From an uncultured Roseobacter sp. (GTDB taxonomy: Bacteria; Pseudomonadota; Alphaproteobacteria; Rhodobacterales; Rhodobacteraceae), in assembly GCF_947499265.1 (NCBI RefSeq), contig NZ_CANMNK010000003.1, positions 545,919 to 609,918 of the forward strand: a DNA stretch of 64,000 nt, read 5' to 3'. Shown in pieces: positions 25,042-34,451 of this stretch. Made by a program: the position numbers and the translations under genes. Below the pieces are notes generated by a model. That model made no database searches and was not told the origin of the DNA. It saw only the letters and a program-made list of their open reading frames with translations. Within the stretch, counting starts at the first letter, position 1. Every line of letters begins with the position of its first letter.

Positions 25042-27299
25042 TGTTCTGGCGACAGCTGCGTGCGTGGAGCATCGCCGCCGTCTTGCTGCTGATCGCAACC
25101 ATTACCGCTGCGCAGGAAACAACACCCGTCGCCCCACCTTCGGCCAATGATCTGCACGAATTCACCCGGCTGCTGGCAGATGAACGCATCCAGAATTGGA
25201 TACAGGATCAGGCGGATGGCGCGGAAGCCGCCGCCCCCGAGACACGCAAAACCATTCGCGCGCAGTTGCGCGAAGCGACGGACAGGGTCAATGCCCGTGT
25301 GGATGACCTGAGCGCGGCTTGGGCCAGCTTTGATCAGGCACCGGAGGTCATTGCCGCCCGTTGGCGTGAACAATTGACGCCGGACAGACGCGTGCGCAGC
25401 CTGACCTTTGCGCTGATTTTCCTGTTTTTCGGCGCCGGGTTGGAATGGTTGTCGCGCCAATACACCAACCCATTGCGCCGGCGGATCGAATTTGGCACCT
25501 TCAGACGCCCCCGCGAACGGCTCTATGCCGCCCTCACCCGCACCGCCCTTGCGCTGACAGGGCTCGCGATGTTTGCGATTGGCAGCATCGGTGCGTTTTC
25601 CATCGTGTCATGGCCGCCCCTCCTCTACACGCTGATCCTGGCCACGCTGATGGGGATCGTGTCGGTCCGGGCCATCAACACGCTGATCAAGCTTTTCCTC
25701 GCCCCCAAGGTTGCGCAGCTGCGGCTGCTGCCTGTCGGGGACAGGATGGCCCGTGTCGTGGGCCGCACACTGATGACCTTTTCGGCGATGTTGATCTTCG
25801 CGATCTCTCTGATCGACGTCTTCGATCAGTTGACCACGGCAGATGTGCCGGAGGCTGTCTCTCCTGAGACGCTTTCCGTCGCGGTTCTCTTTGCCCTCTT
25901 GCTGCTGGTCGCCAGCCTGATTGCCATCGCCCTCTGTTTTTCGCAGGCGAAAAAGCACACCGGGCTGATCTCGCACCGATCGATGGCGCGCTGGCGGGTG
26001 TACCTGAGCCTGCTGAGTGTCTTGATCTTTGCGACCTGGCTGGTTGATACACGCGCGCTGATGTGGACAGTGGGGGCCATCGGTCTGACGATCCCGATGC
26101 TCAAGCTGCTGAAGGGCTGGACAAATATGGCATTTGACCATGCCATCGCGGATTTCACCACCAAAGCCGAAAAGGCCCGAGCCGCCGAAACCTCCCTCGA
26201 CCCCGAGGAGATCATAAGCGAAGAAGAAGCGCCGCCAGAACCTGAGCCCATCGTTGATCCCTATGAAACCTACCGCCCGATTGCCCAAAGACTGATCCGC
26301 TTTGCGGTCTTTGTCGCCCTGGGCCTGACACTTGCCCTGATCTGGAATGCCGGGGTCTTTGAAAACTCCGAAACGCCCACCGTCGCGCAACGCATTTTCT
26401 CCATCCTGATCGACAGCGCCGCCGCTGTCCTGATCGCCGATCTGGTCTGGACCTGGGGCAAAACATCCATCGACCGCCGACTGGCCGCCTATAAGCCCCC
26501 CGAAGATGGCCAGGCGCCCGGCCCCGAGGCGCGCATGGCCACGCTGCTACCGCTGTTGCGCGTGGTGCTGATGGTGACCCTGCTCAGCATGGTCATCATG
26601 TCAGTCTTGTCGTCGATGGGGGTCAATATCGCGCCCATCCTCGCAGGTGCCAGCGTCATGGGCATCGCCATCGGCTTTGGCGCGCAATCGCTGGTCAAGG
26701 ATGTGGTCTCAGGCATCTTCTTCCTGATCGACGATGCCTTCCGCGTCGGTGAATACGTCGAGATCGATCAGCTGCGCGGCACGGTCGAAAAGATCTCGAT
26801 CCGATCCTTGCAGATCCGCCACCACCGCGGCGCGGTCCACACCCTGCCCTTTGGCGAGTTGAAATCCATGACGAATTACTCGCGCGACTGGGTGATCATG
26901 AAGCTGGAATTCCGCGTGCCTTTCGACACCGATCTGCAGCTGGTGAAAAAGATCGTGAAAAAAGTCGGAGCCGAGCTCAAGGCCAACGAACACTACGGCG
27001 ATTCCATTCTCGATACGCTGAAATCACAAGGGGTTCGGAGGATGGAAGAATTCAACATGGTGGTGGGCGTCAAATTCATGACCCGCCCGGGCGAACAATG
27101 GCTGGTGCGGCGCGATGCCTATCAAAAAGTGCGCGATGCCTTTGAGGCCAATGGGATCCGCATGGCCGAGCGCAATGTGAAAGTTGAAATCGCGGGTGAT
27201 GAACACCTGACTGAAGACGAACGCAAAGCCGTCACCGCAGCGGCCCAGGAGGCGGTGACCCAGCCCGTCAAGCCCGGTGTAATTCCGGATGAACCCTAG
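25041..27299 (+). CDS. MscS-family mechanosensitive ion channel with a large N-terminal region
   Basis: A 752-residue channel protein, far longer than E. coli MscS (286). A signal peptide (RQLRAWSIAAVLLLIATITAAQ) is followed by a periplasmic segment and many hydrophobic helices between about residues 120 and 470. The conserved MscS core is at about residues 520-735, with pore helix AGASVMGIAIGFGAQSLVKD and the beta domain RVGEYVEIDQLRGTVEKISI. A charged cytoplasmic linker (EEIISEEEAPPEPEP) lies near residue 395. It begins at the ATG overlapping the ferredoxin-domain gene's stop. It would release solutes on osmotic down-shock; the redox-protein partner hints at added control. Its stop overlaps the convergent stop of the next gene. 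Confidence 0.9.
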   Translation: MFWRQLRAWSIAAVLLLIATITAAQETTPVAPPSANDLHEFTRLLADERIQNWIQDQADGAEAAAPETRKTIRAQLREATDRVNARVDDLSAAWASFDQAPEVIAARWREQLTPDRRVRSLTFALIFLFFGAGLEWLSRQYTNPLRRRIEFGTFRRPRERLYAALTRTALALTGLAMFAIGSIGAFSIVSWPPLLYTLILATLMGIVSVRAINTLIKLFLAPKVAQLRLLPVGDRMARVVGRTLMTFSAMLIFAISLIDVFDQLTTADVPEAVSPETLSVAVLFALLLLVASLIAIALCFSQAKKHTGLISHRSMARWRVYLSLLSVLIFATWLVDTRALMWTVGAIGLTIPMLKLLKGWTNMAFDHAIADFTTKAEKARAAETSLDPEEIISEEEAPPEPEPIVDPYETYRPIAQRLIRFAVFVALGLTLALIWNAGVFENSETPTVAQRIFSILIDSAAAVLIADLVWTWGKTSIDRRLAAYKPPEDGQAPGPEARMATLLPLLRVVLMVTLLSMVIMSVLSSMGVNIAPILAGASVMGIAIGFGAQSLVKDVVSGIFFLIDDAFRVGEYVEIDQLRGTVEKISIRSLQIRHHRGAVHTLPFGELKSMTNYSRDWVIMKLEFRVPFDTDLQLVKKIVKKVGAELKANEHYGDSILDTLKSQGVRRMEEFNMVVGVKFMTRPGEQWLVRRDAYQKVRDAFEANGIRMAERNVKVEIAGDEHLTEDERKAVTAAAQEAVTQPVKPGVIPDEP

Positions 27300-30200
27300 G
27301 CGCGTTTGAACTTGCGCACGGCAACCTGGGCCGACCGGCGCACCACCGCTTTCAGATGTGCGCGGTTGAGATCGGCCAGCGACAGCGGGTTGCCCGGAGA
27401 GGTCACCACCGCGATCAGCATGGCATAGTCACTGGGACCGGCATGGGTCAGATCCACGGTGAACTTGACCGCGCGCGGCGTGCGGGCGTCCACAGGTGCG
27501 GTGGGCTTGCCCCGCCCGACGTATGTCAGACCCGCCACAGCGGCGGGGGAATTGCCCTGCACGGTCTCCTGAACGAAAGTGCGCCAGGGGTTCGTCATCG
27601 CAAACCCGCTCAGGTCCCCGGACGGCGCACCGCTTTGCAAAAACAGGTCGATGTTCACATCGCTGCCCGGCACCGGGGTCGTATGGCGATGGTGCACCAT
27701 CGCAAAGACGTCATGAACCGCTTGTGCGTATTGCACTGCTTCGGGAGCGGTGAGCAGGTCCGCCTCATTCGGCAACCCCGGATCCCACGGATGTGCGCCC
27801 GTGGGCAGAATGATCAGATCGGGGCTTTTGTGAAAGGTCTGGTCGGTCACATTGTCCAGCGGGCTCAGCGCCGTGGCGGGCAATTCCATGCGGCCCGTGT
27901 CATGGGGCACCGTGCGGATGAAGGTTTTGCCCACAGAGGTCGGTACGTCGGAAATCTCCCGCTCCCACACCCCGCGCGACACCAGCGCGGCGCGCAGGAA
28001 TGTACCGGCCGTCGAGACGGAGATGCTCAGATCCTGCACCATCGTTTGCGGCAAACCCTCCATCGCCGGGCGCCAGGTCCAGCTGGGGTGTTCGCCGCTA
28101 CGGTCAATCTCCCCGTGCCACACGCCTATGCGATTGCCGACATAGACGTGATCGCGCGCTTCGGGGTCAACGATCACGCAATGCGCCCCCGCTGGCGATC
28201 CGCCCGTCCCGCTGCCCGCGTCCAACGGCGCGTTGCGCAGGCCGGTGGGATACCAGCGCCCCTGCCCGTTGTACCACCACAGCGTGTCGAACTCGGGGTC
28301 GCTGACAATATCGCCGCTGGCATCTTCGCTGCGCTGGCCGGTAGTGGTCACATAGAAGGTCTCCCGTCCGGACACCGTGGCGTCGTGCACCGCAATATCG
28401 GTCCAGGCGCTGGTGGCGGGATGGGGCAGATAGTCCAAGAATGGGTTTGGGACGTCATCATCTTTCTTGCTCTTCGGGCGCTCAACCCCGGAGGACGTGC
28501 TGACCACCGAATTCGCAATCGGGGTCCAGACCTGCGGGCCGGGGGTTACCGCACGGGCGGAGCGGAAGATGCGTATGGTGCGCGTACAAAGCACCAGCAG
28601 CGCCGTCCCCTCATATTGATCTGCCGTGTCGCCTTCCTGCAGGATTTCGATCCCAAGCACCGGATCGCGGACACCGCCCTCGGTCAGCCAGTCCTGATTG
28701 AGGGCTGCGGCGGCATGACCATCTGTCAGGCTGGGGATCGTGACCCAATTCATATTGGTTGCGGCATCGCGCCATTTGTCGGAATACCAGATGCGGTTCG
28801 TGCCCAGAAACAGCCGCGCATCCGCATTGTCGGTGGCTGCCGCAGCGGCCCCCTGAGAATAAAAGCTCGACCGCTTGCCTTCGTCGGTTTCCGCCGTTGT
28901 CGCGGGATCCGTACGCACCACCGGCCCCCAGGGGGTCATCGCGGCGGGTTCGAAATTCCACGAGGCCTGCACATATTGCATGACCCGTTGATGCGGCTGT
29001 GTGGGGTGGAAGAGGCACCCGCCGCCATCGCCCTTGCGCTGCAGCGACCAGACCGTATCGCCAATGCGTTGAATGGCACCATTGTCCTGCGTCCCCGCAA
29101 TCATCGGCCCGTCCAGCGCGGGATGGGAGGCGATGTAGCCGGGTTCGGCAATCGCGAGCCCGGCATTCATCGCGCGGGTCGTGCCGCCGGAATGTCGGAA
29201 GACGCCGCCATCGCAGCCCACCCAGATCGTGCCGCCCACTTCGGTCAGAACATGGACATCCGGGTGCATGCCCAGCCCGATATAGGTAGAATCGATCACG
29301 GCAAGATGTTGATTGCCCGGATCAAAATCCGTTGTCAGCCCGGCGCCGGATCCGGTGATGGTCAAATCGAACAGCGCCGCATTCCAGTCGACATAGAGTT
29401 CCAATGACCCGCCGATCGTGACCACGTCATCGCTGCCCACCTTACGCACGGCAATTGCCTGATCGTAGTCCGCCTGGTCATTGCCGGTGGTGATCAGGTT
29501 GCCCGCCCCATCCCGTCTGACGCGCGACACAAAGAGACCGACCGGCACATTCTGCACGACCGGAGCACTGTTTGTGCTCTGCGACAGATCCACCTGCCAC
29601 AGGGCGGCGTGGTCGAGATTTGTCGCGGGCTGGAACGGGCTGGGGACCTTGCCCAGCACATACATGCGGTCGGTGTCCGGCGCCGGCGCGATGCTGATCC
29701 GCGATTTTGGCTGCATATTGGTCAACGCGATGCGTTCAAAGGTACCGCCCAGGCCCGTTGGTGACCGGTAGAGCCCATCCTGCGCACCGCTGCCCGCCAA
29801 TGTCACCCAGAGGCCCTTGTCGTTCCAGACCACATCCGAGCAATAGGGATCGCCTGGCAGATCGGCAAAATTGGTGGTTGTGAATTCTACACGGTTCCAA
29901 TCGCTATCTTCGTCGAAATCCCCCTCGCGCGACCACAACCCATTGGAGGCCGCCGCCACCAGGGTCCCAGCACCCGCCAATGTGGGCGTCACGCCAGGAT
30001 CGGCTGCGAGCCGGAAAATGCCGCGCCCGGCGAGGTTCTTGGCCTCCCGGGTCCAGGGATTTTGCAACGGATTGGCCAGCGCATCCGGCAAGGTGCCGCT
30101 GAGGCGCAGCACCCCAAGCCCCCCCAGCTTTCTGCCCGGAATTTCCGCCAGCCGCGGATTGCTTTCGCCGGTGCCGACATAGACAATGTCCTTGGCCGGA

Positions 30201-30640
30201 TCGTCAGCCGCACCGGTCTTGCCAAATACGACCCAGAGCGCACCGATGGTCAGTGATAGATCTGACCGATCAGCGGTCGGGGCCAGCCCAGCAGCCCCCA
30301 ACGGCACCCACGACACCCCGGCGTCAGCGGAATACCAGACCCCGCCGTTGGCGCTGCCCACATAGATGCGCTGGCCGTTCGGGCTGACCTTGATCGCGCG
30401 CACGCGGCCTGCCACCACCGGATTACCCTCGGCCTGCCCGTTTGTCATGATCGACGGGCCCAGCGGTATCCATGTCCGGGCTTCGTCGAAATTGGCCTGA
30501 ATGACGTCATCGAGCTCTTCGAGATCCCCCAGCACCCCGCCCGGCAGGCCGATACCGCGATCCCGCGCCGCCTGTTCCTGCCGTTGCGCCAGCATATCAG
30601 GCGATTTGGAGAATTCGCGTGGCCAGTTGTAGCGGGTCAT
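27296..30640 (-). CDS. Large BNR/sortilin-like beta-propeller protein, last gene of the giant-protein operon
   Basis: A 1114-residue protein with propeller-type repeats. Examples are VRAIKVSPNGQRIYVGSANG then GVWYSADAGVSWVPLG near residue 90, GTIWVGCDGGVFRHSGG near 475, and HVYVGNRIGVWHGEIDRSG near 840. These resemble BNR/sialidase and VPS10 repeats. No Asp-box catalytic set is evident, so I infer binding rather than sialidase activity. About 200 C-terminal residues after SDVPTSVGKTFIRTV form a separate domain of unknown type ending in a basic tail (VAVRKFKRA). There is no signal peptide. Its ATG overlaps the upstream stop by one base (TGATG). Its stop shares the palindrome CTAG with the convergent channel gene. 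Confidence 0.72.
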   Translation of the reverse strand: MTRYNWPREFSKSPDMLAQRQEQAARDRGIGLPGGVLGDLEELDDVIQANFDEARTWIPLGPSIMTNGQAEGNPVVAGRVRAIKVSPNGQRIYVGSANGGVWYSADAGVSWVPLGAAGLAPTADRSDLSLTIGALWVVFGKTGAADDPAKDIVYVGTGESNPRLAEIPGRKLGGLGVLRLSGTLPDALANPLQNPWTREAKNLAGRGIFRLAADPGVTPTLAGAGTLVAAASNGLWSREGDFDEDSDWNRVEFTTTNFADLPGDPYCSDVVWNDKGLWVTLAGSGAQDGLYRSPTGLGGTFERIALTNMQPKSRISIAPAPDTDRMYVLGKVPSPFQPATNLDHAALWQVDLSQSTNSAPVVQNVPVGLFVSRVRRDGAGNLITTGNDQADYDQAIAVRKVGSDDVVTIGGSLELYVDWNAALFDLTITGSGAGLTTDFDPGNQHLAVIDSTYIGLGMHPDVHVLTEVGGTIWVGCDGGVFRHSGGTTRAMNAGLAIAEPGYIASHPALDGPMIAGTQDNGAIQRIGDTVWSLQRKGDGGGCLFHPTQPHQRVMQYVQASWNFEPAAMTPWGPVVRTDPATTAETDEGKRSSFYSQGAAAAATDNADARLFLGTNRIWYSDKWRDAATNMNWVTIPSLTDGHAAAALNQDWLTEGGVRDPVLGIEILQEGDTADQYEGTALLVLCTRTIRIFRSARAVTPGPQVWTPIANSVVSTSSGVERPKSKKDDDVPNPFLDYLPHPATSAWTDIAVHDATVSGRETFYVTTTGQRSEDASGDIVSDPEFDTLWWYNGQGRWYPTGLRNAPLDAGSGTGGSPAGAHCVIVDPEARDHVYVGNRIGVWHGEIDRSGEHPSWTWRPAMEGLPQTMVQDLSISVSTAGTFLRAALVSRGVWEREISDVPTSVGKTFIRTVPHDTGRMELPATALSPLDNVTDQTFHKSPDLIILPTGAHPWDPGLPNEADLLTAPEAVQYAQAVHDVFAMVHHRHTTPVPGSDVNIDLFLQSGAPSGDLSGFAMTNPWRTFVQETVQGNSPAAVAGLTYVGRGKPTAPVDARTPRAVKFTVDLTHAGPSDYAMLIAVVTSPGNPLSLADLNRAHLKAVVRRSAQVAVRKFKRA

Positions 30641-33600
30641 CAGCTGTCCTCCCCGATTTCCGGGCCGTCATCCGGGGTGATGCGGATATAGCCCTCTTCG
30701 ACAGTGGCGCGGCCTGTGGGCAGCACGGCGGCCTGCGTGGCGGCCAGAATAGGATCGTCGCGCCAGGTGATCGGCGTGCCACGCCGCGTCCAGGTCTGAT
30801 TGGCGCCAAACGCCGCGATCTTGGGCAGGCGCACCTTGTCCGGATCAATGATCACCGGGCCAATGCGCGCCGAGGGCGCCACGCGCCCCAGCCCCGGTGA
30901 GACCCAATCATTCAGCAATTCCAGCGACTTGCGCGGCAAAAACCCGGTGGTCGCATGCACCCGCGCCGAGGGGTGCATGAGCAAGGTGAGCCGCAGTTTC
31001 TGCCCGACATGAACGCCCAAAGGCTCGCCCGCCCCAATGTAAGGGGCATCCAGCGGATTGGGTGCAGGCAGGAAACCGGCGCCAACCTGCGCTGACACCC
31101 CGCCCATGATTGCACGGAACCCCGCGCCTTGACGGCTGATGCGTGCGGCCTGCGCAATCTCTTTTTCGATCAGGTGGAACAGCCCGTAATCCTCCCCGAT
31201 GAAGAACCCGTAAAGCCCGTCATGCCCCTTGGCGATCTCCCCCAGACGCACCTTGAATTCCTGCGATTTGACCGCATCGAACACTGCCTCGCGGATCAGA
31301 TGTTCGCGGATGTCATCCGCGCTGTCGCCAAATGCGCCGGTTTTTGACAGATCTTCCGGGATATCCAGCCAAAGTTGCGTCATGACCACCGCGATGGGCC
31401 GTCCGACCAGCCCGGCAATGGTGGCCCCCGCGGAGGCGAGACTGCTGTCGACGCTCCAACTGGTGGTATCGACCGCGCGCAGAAAGGCACTGAGGGGGCT
31501 TTCTTTTTCCGCGTCAGCCTCCGAATTTCGTTGCAGAATGTCGGTTTCGATCATGCCTTGCGCAATCCGGCCACAAAGCCGTGCAGAGGCCGGCAGATCC
31601 GCCATGGGGGACCCTGACGCGGGCCCGTCCCGCCCGACGCCGCCCTCCCAGATCAAACCGCCGGTCACCGGATCATGCAGAACCTCGCCCAGGGGCTGCC
31701 CGGTCTGGTCGAAGAATTCCACGGATTCGTCGATGAAGTCCGGCAGCACATAGCCCGAGATGGGGTTGATCATATTGGCGGGCGTCGATTGATCCAAGCG
31801 CGCCTCGGCCGGGGTTGCGGAAGTGTCTGCGGGATCCACAAAGCGCCACATCAACCGCGCGGGCAAGGACAGACGCGGCGGCATGGCCAAGGCCGGGTCC
31901 CCCGCTTCCGTCTTGGTCGCCAGCGCCGTGGGCAGCGTGATCTTGGTCGTTGGCACCTCCCGGAACCGGCCAAAGCTGTCGACGATCCGGGCCCGCGACA
32001 GGCGCAGCGTCCCATCGGCAATCAGATCGGGCAATCCGGCCTCCTCCAATGCCGTTGCCACCGATTGCGGCGCTTGCATTACCTGGCCATCGGGGCCGGT
32101 CTCGATGGCAAGCCAAAGATCGTTGATCCGGTCCAGCGTGATCGACCCCAGATCGGCATTGCGCAAAAAGCCGGAAAGATCGGAGAGCGTGCGCTCATGC
32201 CCCTCGTTGATCTCGCCCTCATTCGTCGCGTCGCGCTGGTTTTCCGCGATCAGATAGGTGTCGATGACCGACTGATAGGTGCGCGCCAGCCCGGAGGTGA
32301 TCACGGAGCGTCCGCGCAACGTGATCGTCTTGCCCTGCGGCTCAGCCTCGCCTGCAAATTCGATGCGCCCCAGCGTCCATCCCTCAAACCCACTGCCCGG
32401 CGCGAGCTCGACCTCCCACTCCAGCCAGACCGGCGACCATGGCTGCACCCAGCTGGTCACGGCCACCGGGCTCGGATCGCGCCCCTCGGCGAGGGAAAAC
32501 CGGCGCATCGCGTCACTCAGGGCGATCTGCGTCGCCATCGAGGTTTCACCGCTGCCCCGCGCGACCGGTACGATGCCGTCGTAAACCCCGTCCGGCGAAT
32601 AGCGTAGCGCCATCTCGCCGCGGACACGGTTTTGCGTGGGCCCGACCTGATCGTCCCGCACCACCGCTTTGATCGCGGCAAAGATCCACGGCATCATGTA
32701 TAGATCATCCATGAAGCTGCTGCGCAGGATGCGGTTGGTGATCGCGGGCACATGGGTGTTGATCAGCACCGGCACGTAGGTCGAGGCCTGATACCCTTCG
32801 CCGTATTTCTCCTTCAGCTCCGTCGACCAGCGACAGATCAGTTTGTTGTCTTTGGTGAAACGGCCATCGCCCAGAAACCGCTGGGCACGTCCGTAGTTGC
32901 GCAGCCCGATGACCGGTGATGTGGGCCGGTGATACCGCGGACCCGGGCGTTTGACACGCCGACGCTCGGGCGCATCGTCCAGGATGCTGCCCTTGCGCTT
33001 GTATTTGATGTCCTCGGCCCGCCGCCGCAGATCCTCCTGATCCGAGGAGGTTTTGCCCCGTTTGCGGCCATTCCAGATCACATCCGACCGCGGCGCAGCA
33101 GCAGATTTTGCCTTGGCCTCTTTGGTCCGCAGGGGCCTGCCCGCTTTCAGAGCAGACTGCTGCCGCGAGATGATGACATCCTCGTAGGTTTCCGGCCCCT
33201 GAAACGCCTCAAACCCATCGGCATGTTCGGCCTCGTCCAACGCCACGATGCCATCGCGGTTGCCGACGTTCATCAACGATGTATTGGCCACCGCCGTCAG
33301 CAGACGTTCAAAATACTCTTTCTTCGGGCCGGTGCGAATGCCCATGCCACTGGCCGCCTGCGCCGCGATCAACCGTTCCAGCGTCGGGGCCATCGATAGT
33401 TCGATCCTGGACGCGCCGGGTGCCGCATCCTTGGCCACGCCACCGGTCACCGGCACGCCGTAAACCGCGCCATGCAGCACGGTCTCATACCGGGCACGGG
33501 TGCGGCGCAGCACGACCTCGTCCATCTGGTATTCCTTGAACCCCGACAGCAATCCGATCTGCGAGGAACTGAGTTTCAGCGCGCTACGCACATCGATGCC

Positions 33601-34449
33601 TGTGGCGTCCATCTCGGCGTCTTGCCGGGCCGTGGTGAGCTGCCGTTTGGGTGATTGCCACTGGGTGATGAAGGGGGCGGTTGAGGCAGTCCAGTTGAAC
33701 TGCGCGATCCGGCGTGGCACCGAATAAGGCAGGCTGATGCCGCTTAACGGATCATTGGCACGTTCCGCCCACCAGCCGATCACCACATAGCTGGCCTGCT
33801 TTGTCATCACCTGCCCGGTCTGCAAACCGTCCAATGGGTCGTGAAAGGCAAAACGGTTGAGGCTGGCGTCATAGGAAGCCGTCCAGTTCGGCGATCCGCC
33901 GACGATCCCGGTCAGCCCGTCGGGCTCCAGTTTATGCGCCAGACTGGCCGAAGGCGCATTGGGATATTTGGGCAGGTCGAACACACGCCCGGTGTCAGCC
34001 TCGATCATCCAGGATTTCAGATCCACCTTGGTGCGCCCGCTGCGCCCCGTCATCCGCACCACCAGCCAACGGTTGGGCAAGGGGCGCATTTGCACCGGTG
34101 CATCCTTGTCTTCGACCATCTCGCCCCGCAGCAAGCCATCGGGTAGCGCCCAATGCAGATGCACGCCCTTGGCCCGTGCGCGCGGTGTGGAAAACGGCTC
34201 CGTCACCTTGCCCTGATCGGCGCCCTCGCCCAGCTCCAGCGGCAGACGCACATAGCGTTCGCTATGCGACGCAGGCACATACAGCGCCTGCACATCCACC
34301 GGCACCAGCAACGCGGGATCGGGCACCACCGGGGGTTTGGGAAAGAGCACATTGGCATCCACAACACGGTCCTGCACCGTCGTGGCCAGCGTCCAGTTGC
34401 CACTGCCGAGAATGGCGTTCATCAGGTCCGGCTTGATCCGATCCGCCAT
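30640..34449 (-). CDS. Very large protein of unknown function (1269 aa), giant-protein operon
   Basis: I cannot assign this protein to a named family. It has no signal peptide or membrane helix. The N-terminal third carries aromatic-rich motifs, HLHWALPDGLLRGE near residue 95 and NRWLVVRMTGRS near 125, which I recall seeing in uncharacterised proteins of similar clusters. A strongly basic, probably disordered segment lies at about residues 447-507 (WNGRKRGKTSSDQEDLRRRA and RRRVKRPGPRYHRP). After it comes a mixed region with MDDLYMMPWIFAAIKAVV. The gene starts 2 bases after the stop of the 338-residue protein, with GAGGA as ribosome site inside that overlap zone. It is likely a structural or complex-forming partner of the giant protein. 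Confidence 0.65.
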   Translation of the reverse strand: MADRIKPDLMNAILGSGNWTLATTVQDRVVDANVLFPKPPVVPDPALLVPVDVQALYVPASHSERYVRLPLELGEGADQGKVTEPFSTPRARAKGVHLHWALPDGLLRGEMVEDKDAPVQMRPLPNRWLVVRMTGRSGRTKVDLKSWMIEADTGRVFDLPKYPNAPSASLAHKLEPDGLTGIVGGSPNWTASYDASLNRFAFHDPLDGLQTGQVMTKQASYVVIGWWAERANDPLSGISLPYSVPRRIAQFNWTASTAPFITQWQSPKRQLTTARQDAEMDATGIDVRSALKLSSSQIGLLSGFKEYQMDEVVLRRTRARYETVLHGAVYGVPVTGGVAKDAAPGASRIELSMAPTLERLIAAQAASGMGIRTGPKKEYFERLLTAVANTSLMNVGNRDGIVALDEAEHADGFEAFQGPETYEDVIISRQQSALKAGRPLRTKEAKAKSAAAPRSDVIWNGRKRGKTSSDQEDLRRRAEDIKYKRKGSILDDAPERRRVKRPGPRYHRPTSPVIGLRNYGRAQRFLGDGRFTKDNKLICRWSTELKEKYGEGYQASTYVPVLINTHVPAITNRILRSSFMDDLYMMPWIFAAIKAVVRDDQVGPTQNRVRGEMALRYSPDGVYDGIVPVARGSGETSMATQIALSDAMRRFSLAEGRDPSPVAVTSWVQPWSPVWLEWEVELAPGSGFEGWTLGRIEFAGEAEPQGKTITLRGRSVITSGLARTYQSVIDTYLIAENQRDATNEGEINEGHERTLSDLSGFLRNADLGSITLDRINDLWLAIETGPDGQVMQAPQSVATALEEAGLPDLIADGTLRLSRARIVDSFGRFREVPTTKITLPTALATKTEAGDPALAMPPRLSLPARLMWRFVDPADTSATPAEARLDQSTPANMINPISGYVLPDFIDESVEFFDQTGQPLGEVLHDPVTGGLIWEGGVGRDGPASGSPMADLPASARLCGRIAQGMIETDILQRNSEADAEKESPLSAFLRAVDTTSWSVDSSLASAGATIAGLVGRPIAVVMTQLWLDIPEDLSKTGAFGDSADDIREHLIREAVFDAVKSQEFKVRLGEIAKGHDGLYGFFIGEDYGLFHLIEKEIAQAARISRQGAGFRAIMGGVSAQVGAGFLPAPNPLDAPYIGAGEPLGVHVGQKLRLTLLMHPSARVHATTGFLPRKSLELLNDWVSPGLGRVAPSARIGPVIIDPDKVRLPKIAAFGANQTWTRRGTPITWRDDPILAATQAAVLPTGRATVEEGYIRITPDDGPEIGEDS

Positions 34450-34451
34450 GT

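Noticed and set aside
27356..29407. A 683-codon plus-strand frame opposite the propeller gene
   Set aside because: No motifs, high Arg/His content; shadow of the 1114-aa gene.
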